Of a stretch of 64,000 nt of DNA, positions 8,669 through 16,535 are shown one piece after another. Where the stretch lies: the NCBI RefSeq assembly GCF_900455735.1, contig NZ_UAUI01000027.1, positions 62,001 through 126,000 on the forward strand. The letters are read 5' to 3'. The notes beneath the pieces are model-generated. The model was not told the DNA's origin. It saw only the letters and a program-made list of their open reading frames with translations, and did no database searches. Made by a program: the position numbers and the translations under genes. The DNA comes from Rhodococcus wratislaviensis. Lineage in GTDB: Bacteria; Actinomycetota; Actinomycetes; Mycobacteriales; Mycobacteriaceae. The first letter of the stretch is position 1. Every line of letters starts with the position of its first letter.

Positions 8669-9640
8669 TCACGAGACCGGCTTGTCGAGCCCCTGGTCCG
8701 TCACCCACTGCTTCGCGGCCGCAGCCGGCTCGGTTTTCGCGTCACCCGACACGGAATCATTCAGCGCGACAAGCTCTTCGGTGGTCAGCTTCGCCGACAG
8801 CGCGTCGAGCGCCCGGGTCAGCTTGTCGGAGGACTTGGTGGCACGCACCACCGGGACGACGTTCTGCGCCGCGAAGTTGTTCTGCGGATCCGCGAGCACG
8901 ACGAAACCGTTCTGCGCGATCGCCGGGGACGTCGTGAAGATGTCGGCGGCCGTGATCTGCCCCGACGCGAGGGCGTCCACCGTGGCCGGACCGCCGCCGT
9001 CGGCGATCGGGACGAAGTTATCGGCCGTGATGTCGAGGCCGTACTTGGCCTTCAGGCCGGGCAGGCCACCGGGACGCTCCTGGAACTCGGCGGGTGCACC
9101 GAATTTCACCTCGTTCGAGTGCGCCGCGAGATCCGCGATCGAGGTGAGGTTCCAGCGCTGCGCCGTCTCCTTCGTGACGACGACGGCGTCCTTGTCCTCG
9201 GCCGGGGCCGGGGTGGTGATCGTCAGCTCCGAGCCGAGCGCGGCAGGCAGCGCGGCGTCCACGTCGGCGGCGCTCGTCGCCGTCGAGTCCGGGTCGAGAT
9301 ACTGCAGCAGGTTGCCCGTGTAATCCGGGATGACGTCGATCGAGCCGTCCTTCAGCGCAGGGATGTAGGCCTCACGGCTGCCGATGTTGAACTTCGTCGT
9401 CACATCGAACCCGTTGGCGCGGAGCACCTCGGTGTAGATGTTCGCGACCGTCTCCGATTCGGGGAAGTTCGCCGATCCCACGATGATCGTGTCGGGGTCG
9501 TCACCGGATCCCTCGCCGCCGGCGGTCAGGGGGTCGGATCCGCCACCGCACGCCGCGAGCGACACGACGGCCACCGTCGCGAGAGCGATACTGCCCACGG
9601 AGCGGCGGGTGAGGCCCGACAGAATTCGTGAGGTGCGCAT
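8669..9640 (-). CDS. Osmoprotectant-binding lipoprotein (OpuCC/ProX-type)
   Basis: 323 residues from the ATG MRTSRIL at 9640, with AAGGA upstream; upstream in-frame sequence lacks signal-peptide character. The signal peptide ends in VVSLAACGGG, a lipobox with lipid-attached Cys. The mature part is a type II periplasmic-binding fold with IIVGSANFPESETVANIYTE, DVIPDYTGNLLQY, FAAQNVVPVVR near the C-terminus, all typical of the QAT (choline/betaine) binding family. First gene of the importer operon. Confidence 0.92.
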   Translation of the reverse strand: MRTSRILSGLTRRSVGSIALATVAVVSLAACGGGSDPLTAGGEGSGDDPDTIIVGSANFPESETVANIYTEVLRANGFDVTTKFNIGSREAYIPALKDGSIDVIPDYTGNLLQYLDPDSTATSAADVDAALPAALGSELTITTPAPAEDKDAVVVTKETAQRWNLTSIADLAAHSNEVKFGAPAEFQERPGGLPGLKAKYGLDITADNFVPIADGGGPATVDALASGQITAADIFTTSPAIAQNGFVVLADPQNNFAAQNVVPVVRATKSSDKLTRALDALSAKLTTEELVALNDSVSGDAKTEPAAAAKQWVTDQGLDKPVS

Positions 9641-9783
9641 GAGCGTCCTTCCCGTTGTCACCGGCGCCGGACCTGCCGACGGAAACCGGTGGACGCGTGT
9701 CCGCGCCATCGGTTGGCCAGTGTAACGATAGGGGCGGACAGAGCACGGTTTTCGACCAGCTCGAGGTAAACGAAAGGCGCGAC

Positions 9784-10722
9784 GTGGCACACACACGCAC
9801 AGACGGATCGGCCGAGCGCCCGGCGGCATGGTCCCGGGCACTGATCGCCGCGTCCGCGCTGCTGCTGGTCGCGGGGGTGGTGTCGGGATGCGCAGGCGGT
9901 GACACGACCCTCGACGGTTCCGCGGGGCAGGGGACGGGCGAGATCGTGGTGGGTGCGGGTGACGGAGCGGAGAGCCGGATCCTGGCCGAAATCTATGCGG
10001 GTGCCCTGCGTTCGACCGGGGCGCCGGTCACCACCGAGGGGGGCCTCGGCGACCGGACCGCGTACCTCGGCCGGCTCGATGCCGGAAACGTCACGCTGTT
10101 GCCGGAGTTCACGGGCCGGTTGCTGCGCTACTACGACCCCGAATCGACGGAGACGGAACAGGACGAGGTGTTCGAGGCGTTGAGCAAGGCTCTGCCGCAG
10201 GGGCTTTCGATCTCCGACTTCGCGGCCGCCGAGGACAGATCGGCGCTGGCGGTGACCCCACAGGCGTCGGGGCAGCTGGATCTCACCACCCTGGACGAAC
10301 TCGTTCCCTCGTGCAGCACGAGCACAGCCGTGCTCGCCCCGGCGTTCGAGGCCGACGCGCTTCCCGACCTCACCGGCTGCACGTTCGCACAGATTCGGAC
10401 GGTGGACGACGCCGCCGCCGTCGGCGAACTCGCCGCGCCGGCACCGGCGGACGGAGTCGTGCGGGTGGCCGGGGTGACCACCGTGTCACCCGCCGTCGCG
10501 GGCGCGGACCTGGTGCTGCTGGCGGACGACGAGCACGTGTTCACCGCACAGAACGTGGTGCCGCTGTTCCGGATCGGAACTCTCACCGAAGCCCAGCTGA
10601 AGGCGTTGAACGTCGTGGCGGGTGAGCTGACGACCGCGGACCTGGCCGACATGATCGGCCAGGTCCGCGGTGGTGCCGATTCAGCCGACGTGGCGCGGGT
10701 GTGGCTCGACGCTCATCTGTGA
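9784..10722 (+). CDS. Second, divergent QAT-family binding lipoprotein
   Basis: 312 residues from the GTG at 9784. The signal peptide ends in VAGVVSGCAGG (lipobox). The protein resembles the importer's own binding protein: IVVGAGDGAESRILAEIYAGAL, TLLPEFTGRLLRYYDPES, and HVFTAQNVVPLFRIGTL match the same segments. It has no ATPase or permease of its own nearby, so it probably feeds the same membrane complex with another ligand or acts as a sensor. It is divergent from the importer operon across 143 bp. Its last 42 bp overlap the esterase gene on the opposite strand. Confidence 0.87.
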   Translation: MAHTRTDGSAERPAAWSRALIAASALLLVAGVVSGCAGGDTTLDGSAGQGTGEIVVGAGDGAESRILAEIYAGALRSTGAPVTTEGGLGDRTAYLGRLDAGNVTLLPEFTGRLLRYYDPESTETEQDEVFEALSKALPQGLSISDFAAAEDRSALAVTPQASGQLDLTTLDELVPSCSTSTAVLAPAFEADALPDLTGCTFAQIRTVDDAAAVGELAAPAPADGVVRVAGVTTVSPAVAGADLVLLADDEHVFTAQNVVPLFRIGTLTEAQLKALNVVAGELTTADLADMIGQVRGGADSADVARVWLDAHL

Positions 10723-11601
10723 ACCCAGGAACGCGCCGAGTTCCGCGACCGCGTCCGCTGCCTCGCGGACCAGGGACGCCTGCAGGTGGGCGACGTGCCA
10801 CAGCCGGGCGTACTCGGTGAGCGTGACGTCCACATTCGACTCGTTCAGCTTGTCGACGAACTCCACGATCTGCGGGTAGAGCACCTCGTCCACCCCGACG
10901 TGGATCAGTGTCGGCGGCAGTCCCGCCAGACTTCCGTGCAGCGGTGCGTAACCCGGATCGTGTGCGTCCCCGTTGCCCAGGTACTTCTCGGCGGCGTCGA
11001 ACGACCACGCCGTGTTGACCACGAGATCCCGGTCCCGGGACGTGTCACGCCTGCCTGGATCGACCCACGGAGCGATCAGCGCCAACGCGGCCGGCGTCAC
11101 CCCGTGCCGGTCGATCAGCCGTCGCGCGGTGGCGACCGTCAGGCCGCCGCCCGCCGAATCGCCCGCGATGGCGAGTTGCTCTGTCTCGTAGCCATGTTCG
11201 GTGTTCAGCTCCAGGTATGCCGCGACCGCGTCCTCGAGCCCGGCCGGGAACGGATGTTCCGGAGCCAGCCGGTAGTCGAGGGTGTAGACGACGCTGCCGG
11301 ATTCCCTGGCGAGGTGAGCCGCCAGCGAACGGTGCGTGGCGAGCGAACCGATCGTGTACGCCCCACCGTGCAGGTAGAGCACGGCGGTCCGGCGTTCGGT
11401 GGCTCCCACCGTGATTCGCTCCGCCGGCCGCCCGGCCAGCGAGGTCGGGCGGACGACGGCACCTGCAGGCACCTGCTGCAACGGAGCGCCGAGGTCGAGG
11501 ATCGCTCTCTGGACGGTGTACGGGAGCCGGGCGTTGAGGCCGAGGCGGTAGAACGGCCGGAGGGCCGTCGCGACGACCGGCAGCGGCAGGTGGAAGCTCA
11601 T
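10681..11601 (-). CDS. Alpha/beta hydrolase, hormone-sensitive-lipase type esterase
   Basis: 306 residues from the ATG MSFHLP at 11601, 7 bp after the SDR stop. The oxyanion motif YLHGGAY, the nucleophile elbow AGDSAGGGL, the acid HVGVDEVLY and the C-terminal His in LWHVAHLQ give a full catalytic triad. This is the HSL/lipR-type esterase family. It is the third gene after a Baeyer-Villiger monooxygenase and an SDR, so it could hydrolyse esters or lactones made by the monooxygenase. It overlaps the binding-protein gene convergently by 42 bp. Confidence 0.9.
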   Translation of the reverse strand: MSFHLPLPVVATALRPFYRLGLNARLPYTVQRAILDLGAPLQQVPAGAVVRPTSLAGRPAERITVGATERRTAVLYLHGGAYTIGSLATHRSLAAHLARESGSVVYTLDYRLAPEHPFPAGLEDAVAAYLELNTEHGYETEQLAIAGDSAGGGLTVATARRLIDRHGVTPAALALIAPWVDPGRRDTSRDRDLVVNTAWSFDAAEKYLGNGDAHDPGYAPLHGSLAGLPPTLIHVGVDEVLYPQIVEFVDKLNESNVDVTLTEYARLWHVAHLQASLVREAADAVAELGAFLGSQMSVEPHPRHVG

Positions 11602-11608
11602 CGGTACC

Positions 11609-12439
11609 TCAGTTCGACTTCGGGAGGACGCGTCCGGCGACGAAAGCAACCACACGCTGGTAGCTCGGTCCGACGAGCCGCACCCAGGCGTCGAGGAACT
11701 TGGCGTCGGCGCCGATCAGGACGCGCGGCTTGCTCTTGCGGACACCGTTCACGATGGTCTCGGCCGCCGCCTCCGGAGTGGTGCGTGCGAGTTTCTGGTC
11801 GAAGAACTGCGCGAACGTGTCGAGGTCCTCGCCCGGGCCCGCGGTGGCGTTGCGGGCGATGGCCGTCTTGATGCCACCGGGGTGCACGCACGTCACCTTG
11901 ACGGGGTGCTTGGCGATCAGCATCTCCTGGCGCAGCGACTCGGTGAAACCGCGCACCGCGAACTTCGCCGAGTTGTACGCGCTCTGGCCGGGCATGGACA
12001 GCAGACCGAAGAGGCTCGAGACATTCACGACGTGGCCGTCGCCGGACGCGATGAGATGCGGCAGGAAGGCCTTGGTGCCGTTGACGACTCCCCAGAAATC
12101 CACGTCCATGATCTTCTCGATGTCCTTGAACTCGGACTTCTCGAACTCACCGTGGTAGGCGATGCCGGCGTTGTTGTACACCTGGTTGATCTTGCCGAAG
12201 TGCGCCCGCACCTCGTCGGCGTATGCGAGCACCGCCTCGCGCTGGGTGACGTCCAGGTGATCGGCCTTGACCTCGGCGCCCAGCGCCTCGGCCTGGCGTG
12301 CGGTCTCGGCGAGCCCGACCGTGTCCATGTCCGAGATCGCCAGCCTGGCACCCCGGCCCGCCAGGTTGAGGGCGAGCGCCCTGCCGATACCGGAACCGGC
12401 TCCGGTGATTACGACTACCTTGCCTGCGAACTCGCTCAC
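11609..12439 (-). CDS. Short-chain dehydrogenase/reductase
   Basis: 276 residues from the GTG at 12439, which overlaps the monooxygenase stop as GTGA. Classical SDR: cofactor motif VVITGAGSGIGRALA at the N-terminus, YNNAGIAYHG, catalytic Ser in VVNVSSLFG, and Tyr/Lys in SAYNSAKFAVRG. Asp in AISDMDTVG after the second strand suggests preference for NAD(H). Likely role: interconversion of a secondary alcohol and ketone supplying the monooxygenase. Confidence 0.92.
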   Translation of the reverse strand: MSEFAGKVVVITGAGSGIGRALALNLAGRGARLAISDMDTVGLAETARQAEALGAEVKADHLDVTQREAVLAYADEVRAHFGKINQVYNNAGIAYHGEFEKSEFKDIEKIMDVDFWGVVNGTKAFLPHLIASGDGHVVNVSSLFGLLSMPGQSAYNSAKFAVRGFTESLRQEMLIAKHPVKVTCVHPGGIKTAIARNATAGPGEDLDTFAQFFDQKLARTTPEAAAETIVNGVRKSKPRVLIGADAKFLDAWVRLVGPSYQRVVAFVAGRVLPKSN

Positions 12440-14037
12440 TGTGCTGTCACCTTGTCGTCGTCGAGGTCGATCTGTGCCGGGATGGCGGCCGGGCCGGGGG
12501 TCTTGCCGTTCACGTGCACCGGTGCAGCCAGATCGCCGGTGGTCACGCTGTCGTACGCGGTGAGGTCGAAGCGCTTCGTCTCGTTCCGGAACTGGAACGT
12601 GAAGCCCGGCCACAGCGTGGTGTTGTTGCCGTGCTTGTCGAGGTACCAGCTCGCGCACCCACCGTTGTTCCAGACGCTGTGCGACAGCTTCTCCTGGAGT
12701 TCCGCGTTGTATCGGTCCTGGGCGTCCTGCCGGACCTCGATCTTGCCGATGCCGTACTTGTCGAGCGTCTGCAGGGCGTCGACGAGGTAGTTGAGCTGCG
12801 ACTCGATCATGAAGACCATCGAGGTGTGGCCCAGGCCCGTGTTCGGGCCCACCAGGAAGAACATGTTGGGGAAGTTCGCGATCGCGGCCCCCTTGTAGCC
12901 CTGCTGTCCGCCTTCGTCGAAGACGTCGGCGAGCGAGCGGCCGTCCTTGCCGAAGATGCCCTCGAACGTGGGGGAGTCGGTGACGTGGAAGCCGGTGGCG
13001 ACGACGATGGCATCGACCTCACGGACGGTGCCGTCCTTCGAGACCACCGAGTTGGCCGTGACCTCGGCGATGCCGTCGGTCACCAGGTCGACGTTGTCCT
13101 GCGCCAGGGTGGGGTAGTAGTTGTTCGAGATCAGCATGCGCTTGCAGCCGATCTGGAAGTTCGGCGTGACCTTCTTGCGCAGATCCCTGTCCTTGATCTG
13201 GCGACGCAGGTGGCGCTCGGCCGCGAACTGCAGCGGCTTCATGAAGACGGGGGCCTTCGCGAGTCCGACGACCTGGCTCTCGCGCATCCAATAGATCCCG
13301 GCGCGGCACAGCTTCTGAAAGCCGGGGAGATACTTGAACGCGGTGTGCTCGAGCTTCGTGTACTCACGGTCCGCCCGGGGCAGGATCCACGGCGCCGTGC
13401 GCTGGTACACGTCGAGGTGTGACACCTTCTTGCCGATGGCGGGCACGATCTGGATGGCCGAGGCGCCGGTACCGATGACGGCGACGCGCTTCCCCGCCAG
13501 GTCGGCGTCGTGGTTCCAGCGGGCGGAGTGGAAGATCTCGCCCTCGAAGCCTTCGATGCCCTTGATGTCGGGGAGGGACGGCTCGCACAGTGCACCGACC
13601 GCAGACACGAGGACCTTCGCGACGAAGTTCCCCTTCGTGGTGGTGACCTCCCAGCGGGTGGTCGACTCGTTCCAGTGGGCGGACTGCACGTCACAGCCGA
13701 AGAGGTGCTTGTCGCGCACCTTGTACTTGTCGGCCACCGACTGGATGTACTTCTGGATCTCGGGCTGCGTCGAGAACGACCGAGTCCACTCCGGGTTCAG
13801 CGCGAACGAGTAGGAGTACAGATGTGAGGGAACATCACACGCCGCGCCCGGGTACGTGTTGTCTCGCCAGGTACCACCGACGTCGGTGCCGCGTTCGAGC
13901 ACGAGGAAGTCTGTCTTGCCTGCCTGGGTCAGCTTGATCGCCGCGCCGAGGCCGGCGAACCCGCTGCCGATGATCAGCGTGTCGATGTGCCGGACCCCTG
14001 CGGTGGGGGCGGAAGTATCTGTGACGGGGAGACTCAT
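12436..14037 (-). CDS. Flavin-containing monooxygenase, Baeyer-Villiger type
   Basis: 533 residues. FAD-binding Rossmann motif IIGSGFAGLGAA near the N-terminus, the GGTWRDNTYPGAACDVPSHL region, the Baeyer-Villiger fingerprint FEGEIFHSARW (F-x-G-x-x-x-H-x-x-x-W), the NADPH motif VIGTGASAIQ, and the C-terminal VATGFHVTDSP. Such enzymes insert oxygen next to a ketone to give an ester or lactone. It is the first gene of a three-gene unit and is divergent from a TetR gene; two palindromes lie in the shared promoter region. Confidence 0.92.
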   Translation of the reverse strand: MSLPVTDTSAPTAGVRHIDTLIIGSGFAGLGAAIKLTQAGKTDFLVLERGTDVGGTWRDNTYPGAACDVPSHLYSYSFALNPEWTRSFSTQPEIQKYIQSVADKYKVRDKHLFGCDVQSAHWNESTTRWEVTTTKGNFVAKVLVSAVGALCEPSLPDIKGIEGFEGEIFHSARWNHDADLAGKRVAVIGTGASAIQIVPAIGKKVSHLDVYQRTAPWILPRADREYTKLEHTAFKYLPGFQKLCRAGIYWMRESQVVGLAKAPVFMKPLQFAAERHLRRQIKDRDLRKKVTPNFQIGCKRMLISNNYYPTLAQDNVDLVTDGIAEVTANSVVSKDGTVREVDAIVVATGFHVTDSPTFEGIFGKDGRSLADVFDEGGQQGYKGAAIANFPNMFFLVGPNTGLGHTSMVFMIESQLNYLVDALQTLDKYGIGKIEVRQDAQDRYNAELQEKLSHSVWNNGGCASWYLDKHGNNTTLWPGFTFQFRNETKRFDLTAYDSVTTGDLAAPVHVNGKTPGPAAIPAQIDLDDDKVTAQ

Positions 14038-14045
14038 GTAAGAAA

Positions 14046-14061
14046 CAATAGGGCGCTATTG
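14046..14061. promoter_or_regulatory. Palindrome 1, candidate TetR operator
   Basis: CAATAG-GGCG-CTATTG, a perfect 6-bp dyad, 9 bp before the monooxygenase start in the divergent gap. It shares half-sites with palindrome 2. Confidence 0.65.
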
Positions 14062-14068
14062 AGGGACA

Positions 14069-14085
14069 GTCAATAGCCTATTGAC
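14069..14085. promoter_or_regulatory. Palindrome 2, candidate TetR operator
   Basis: GTCAATAG-C-CTATTGAC, a perfect 8-bp dyad with one central base. The centres of the two palindromes are about 23 bp apart, roughly two helical turns, as for a TetR regulator binding two dimers on one face. Likely represses both the monooxygenase operon and its own gene. Confidence 0.7.
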
Positions 14086-14107
14086 CTTCATTCAGTAGTC
14101 CTGTCTC

Positions 14108-14755
14108 ATGGACGTCGTGAAGCGGACCCGTCTCAGCCCCGAACAACGGCGCGCGCAACTGATCGACCTCGGCGCGAAGATGCTGGCGCAGCGCCCGTTG
14201 GAGCAGATCTCCGTCGAGGACATCGCCGATCAGGCCGGTGTCTCCCGCGGCCTGCTGTTCCACTACTTCGCCTCCAAACACGACTTCCACCTCGAGATCG
14301 TGCGACACACCAGCAGCGAGATGCTCGCCCGCACCGCCCCCGACCCGTACGTCGGGGAAGCGCGGGATCCGATGCAGATCCTGCGCTCGGTGCTCGCGTC
14401 CTACGTCGACTACGTCAGCGAGAACCGTGGCACCTACGTGTCGCTCCTGAGGGGGACGGCGAGTGGCGACCCGGACATGCGCGCCGTCTTCGAGCAGACC
14501 CGCGCCGTGATGTCCGAACGGACCCTCGAACAACTCCCGGCGATCGGCATCGAGCCCACCAAGGCCGTCGCACTCGCCGTCCGGGGCTGGATCGCCTACG
14601 TCGAGGAAGTCACGATCACCTGGCTGCGCGACCCGCACCTGACCCGAGACGAGCTGATCGAACTCAACGTCCAGGCCCTTCCCGCGCTCGCCATCGCCGC
14701 CGCACCCGAGATCGCCGCAGCGCTGGTGTCGGCCACCACGACCCGACACCCCTAG
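14108..14755 (+). CDS. TetR-family transcriptional regulator
   Basis: 215 residues. N-terminal helix-turn-helix: ISVEDIADQAGVSRGLLFHYFASKHDF (about residues 38-64), the TetR core pattern. The C-terminal ligand domain is alpha-helical and unassigned. It is divergent from the monooxygenase-SDR-esterase operon with two palindromes in the 70-bp gap, so it is most simply a local autoregulated repressor responding to a substrate of that pathway. Confidence 0.92.
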   Translation: MDVVKRTRLSPEQRRAQLIDLGAKMLAQRPLEQISVEDIADQAGVSRGLLFHYFASKHDFHLEIVRHTSSEMLARTAPDPYVGEARDPMQILRSVLASYVDYVSENRGTYVSLLRGTASGDPDMRAVFEQTRAVMSERTLEQLPAIGIEPTKAVALAVRGWIAYVEEVTITWLRDPHLTRDELIELNVQALPALAIAAAPEIAAALVSATTTRHP

Positions 14756-14787
14756 TACCCGGGGCACACCCGTAGTACCCGCGGGTG
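14747..14787. repeat. Direct repeat with 20-bp period, each with a dyad
   Basis: Two copies of CACCC-S-TAGTACCCG (14747-14761 and 14767-14781) exactly 20 bp apart. Each copy is flanked by complementary G runs: CCCC...GGGG (49-52/61-64) and CACCCG...CGGGTG (67-72/82-87). The stretch lies over the TetR stop codon and 60-100 bp before the next membrane-protein start. It could be a two-dimer regulator site or a terminator-like structure. Confidence 0.5.
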
Positions 14788-14848
14788 ACACCGGTTTCGT
14801 TCCCCGGCGTGACGTCGCGACGCATGCGACGTTCCTAGCGTTCTCGTC

Positions 14849-15814
14849 ATGACCACACTCGATCTCCGCTCCCGCGTCGTCGCGTCCCGCCAGGTGCCGC
14901 TGGCGGTGATGGTCGCAGCGATGTCCGCCCTCGCGCTGGTGTGCGCCGTCGGACTCGTCGTCGACGACCGGACCGTGCTCGGAGTGTCCGTGTGGCTCAA
15001 GCCGCTGAAGTTCGCGATCTCCTTCGCGCTCTACGGGGCCACCATGGCGTGGATGCTGACCCTCCCGCATCGAGGCAGCAGATGGACACGGGTCATGGCG
15101 ACGGTGTTCGCCGTGACCGGCATCCTCGACGTCGGATTCATCGCGGTCCAGGCCGCGCGCGGAACGTTCAGCCACTTCAACACGTCCGACGACGCCGTCA
15201 ACACGATCGGGCAGTACGTGTTCATGACCGGTGTCCCCGGACTGTTCGTCGCGAACCTCGTGATCGCCCTGATCCTGCTGTTCCAGCGCGTGGGAGATCG
15301 TCCCCTCACCCGAGCCATCCATGCGGGCCTGTTCCTGGCGGTGGTCGGCATGGCACTCGGGTATCTCATGGGATTCCAGGGCCGGCAGTCGACGACCGAC
15401 GCGAGCGGCCGCGCCGTCGAACTCGCCGCACGGCACAGCGTCGGCGTCACCGACGAGAATCCGGGACTGCCCGTCACCAACTGGAGCACGTCCGGCGGCG
15501 ACCTCCGCATCCCGCACTTCGTCGGACTGCACGGGCTACAGGTGATGCTGATCGGCGCCCTCGTCCTGAGCGTTCTCGCGTCGCGGATTCCGTGGCTTCG
15601 CAGCGAGGGAACCCGCGCCTCCCTGATGGCCGTGCTGGCGCTCGCCTACACCGGACTGCTCGCCGTGCTCACCTGGCAGGCGTTCCGCGGCCAACCGCTG
15701 ATCCACCCCGACGCGCTCACCCTCGCCGCCCTCGGCGGACTACTCGCCGCCACCGCCCTCGGAGTCCAGGCCGTGAGGTCCCGGGCAGAGACGGGGCAGC
15801 AGGCGCCTGCCTAG
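14849..15814 (+). CDS. Polytopic membrane protein of unknown function
   Basis: 321 residues with about eight hydrophobic segments, for example 20-40 (VMVAAMSALALVCAVGLVV), 53-70, 83-100, 130-150, 161-178, 228-247, 255-275 and 288-308. A polar loop between the fifth and sixth segments carries GFQGRQSTTDASGR and NWSTSGGDLRIPHFVGLHGLQ. I recognise no transporter or enzyme signature. Its stop overlaps the ATPase gene on the opposite strand by 4 bp. Confidence 0.75.
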   Translation: MTTLDLRSRVVASRQVPLAVMVAAMSALALVCAVGLVVDDRTVLGVSVWLKPLKFAISFALYGATMAWMLTLPHRGSRWTRVMATVFAVTGILDVGFIAVQAARGTFSHFNTSDDAVNTIGQYVFMTGVPGLFVANLVIALILLFQRVGDRPLTRAIHAGLFLAVVGMALGYLMGFQGRQSTTDASGRAVELAARHSVGVTDENPGLPVTNWSTSGGDLRIPHFVGLHGLQVMLIGALVLSVLASRIPWLRSEGTRASLMAVLALAYTGLLAVLTWQAFRGQPLIHPDALTLAALGGLLAATALGVQAVRSRAETGQQAPA

Positions 15815-16527
15815 AGGTGCCGCAGGAAGCGGTCGGGTCCGTCGAGGAACGACCGCCAGTTGCGGACGAGGTCGAGCTGATTCCACTCGGGGAAGTCGAT
15901 CCCGTCGTCGGTGAGTTCCCAGATCTCGGCGCCGGGCGCGGCGGCGAGCAGGGGAGAGTGCGTCGCCATGATCACCTGCGAACCCTCTTCGGCGAGATCC
16001 GCGATCACGCCGAGCAGCGCCAGGCAGGACTGGAACGACAGCGCGGCCTCCGGCTCGTCCAGAATCCACAGCCCCACGCCGATCGGACGGTCGGCGACGT
16101 ACCGCAGGAACGACTGACCGTGCGAGAGCTGGTTGAACGACTGATCGTCGTTTCGGGGCCGTGACTCGTCGGCCGCACCGAACAACGAATGCATCGACTC
16201 GGCACGCAGAAAACACCCGCCGTACGGCTGCGGCCGGGCGCCGACACACGTGAGATGAGTGCCGAGGTCCGCGTCCTCGGGGCTGGATCCCGCCGACCAC
16301 AACCGGTCCTGCGCCCCGCGGAACCCGCCCTGCCAGGCCGCGGCGATCGACTCGACGAGCGTCGACTTCCCGACCCCGTTCTCACCCACGATCACGGTGA
16401 CGGGCCGCTCGAATGCCAGCCCGTTTTCGCACAGTTCCGCCACCGCGGGCAGGTCCAGATACCACGAAGCCGGGTCGAATCCGCTCCGTGGAGTGAACTC
16501 GACCCGGCTCAGTGGCAGATCAGTCAA
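15811..16527 (-). CDS. Small AAA/ABC-type ATPase
   Basis: 238 residues, TTG start. Walker A VGENGVGKST at 48-56, an ABC-like signature QLSHGQSFLRY, Walker B GLWILDEPEAALS and the H-switch IMATHSPLL. No membrane segment and no partner permease: it is of the soluble SMC/RecF-like ATP-binding class. It begins 8 nt after the kgd stop and has no promoter room of its own, so it is probably expressed from the kgd transcript. Function unknown. Confidence 0.85.
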   Translation of the reverse strand: MTDLPLSRVEFTPRSGFDPASWYLDLPAVAELCENGLAFERPVTVIVGENGVGKSTLVESIAAAWQGGFRGAQDRLWSAGSSPEDADLGTHLTCVGARPQPYGGCFLRAESMHSLFGAADESRPRNDDQSFNQLSHGQSFLRYVADRPIGVGLWILDEPEAALSFQSCLALLGVIADLAEEGSQVIMATHSPLLAAAPGAEIWELTDDGIDFPEWNQLDLVRNWRSFLDGPDRFLRHL

Positions 16528-16535
16528 TCAAACGC

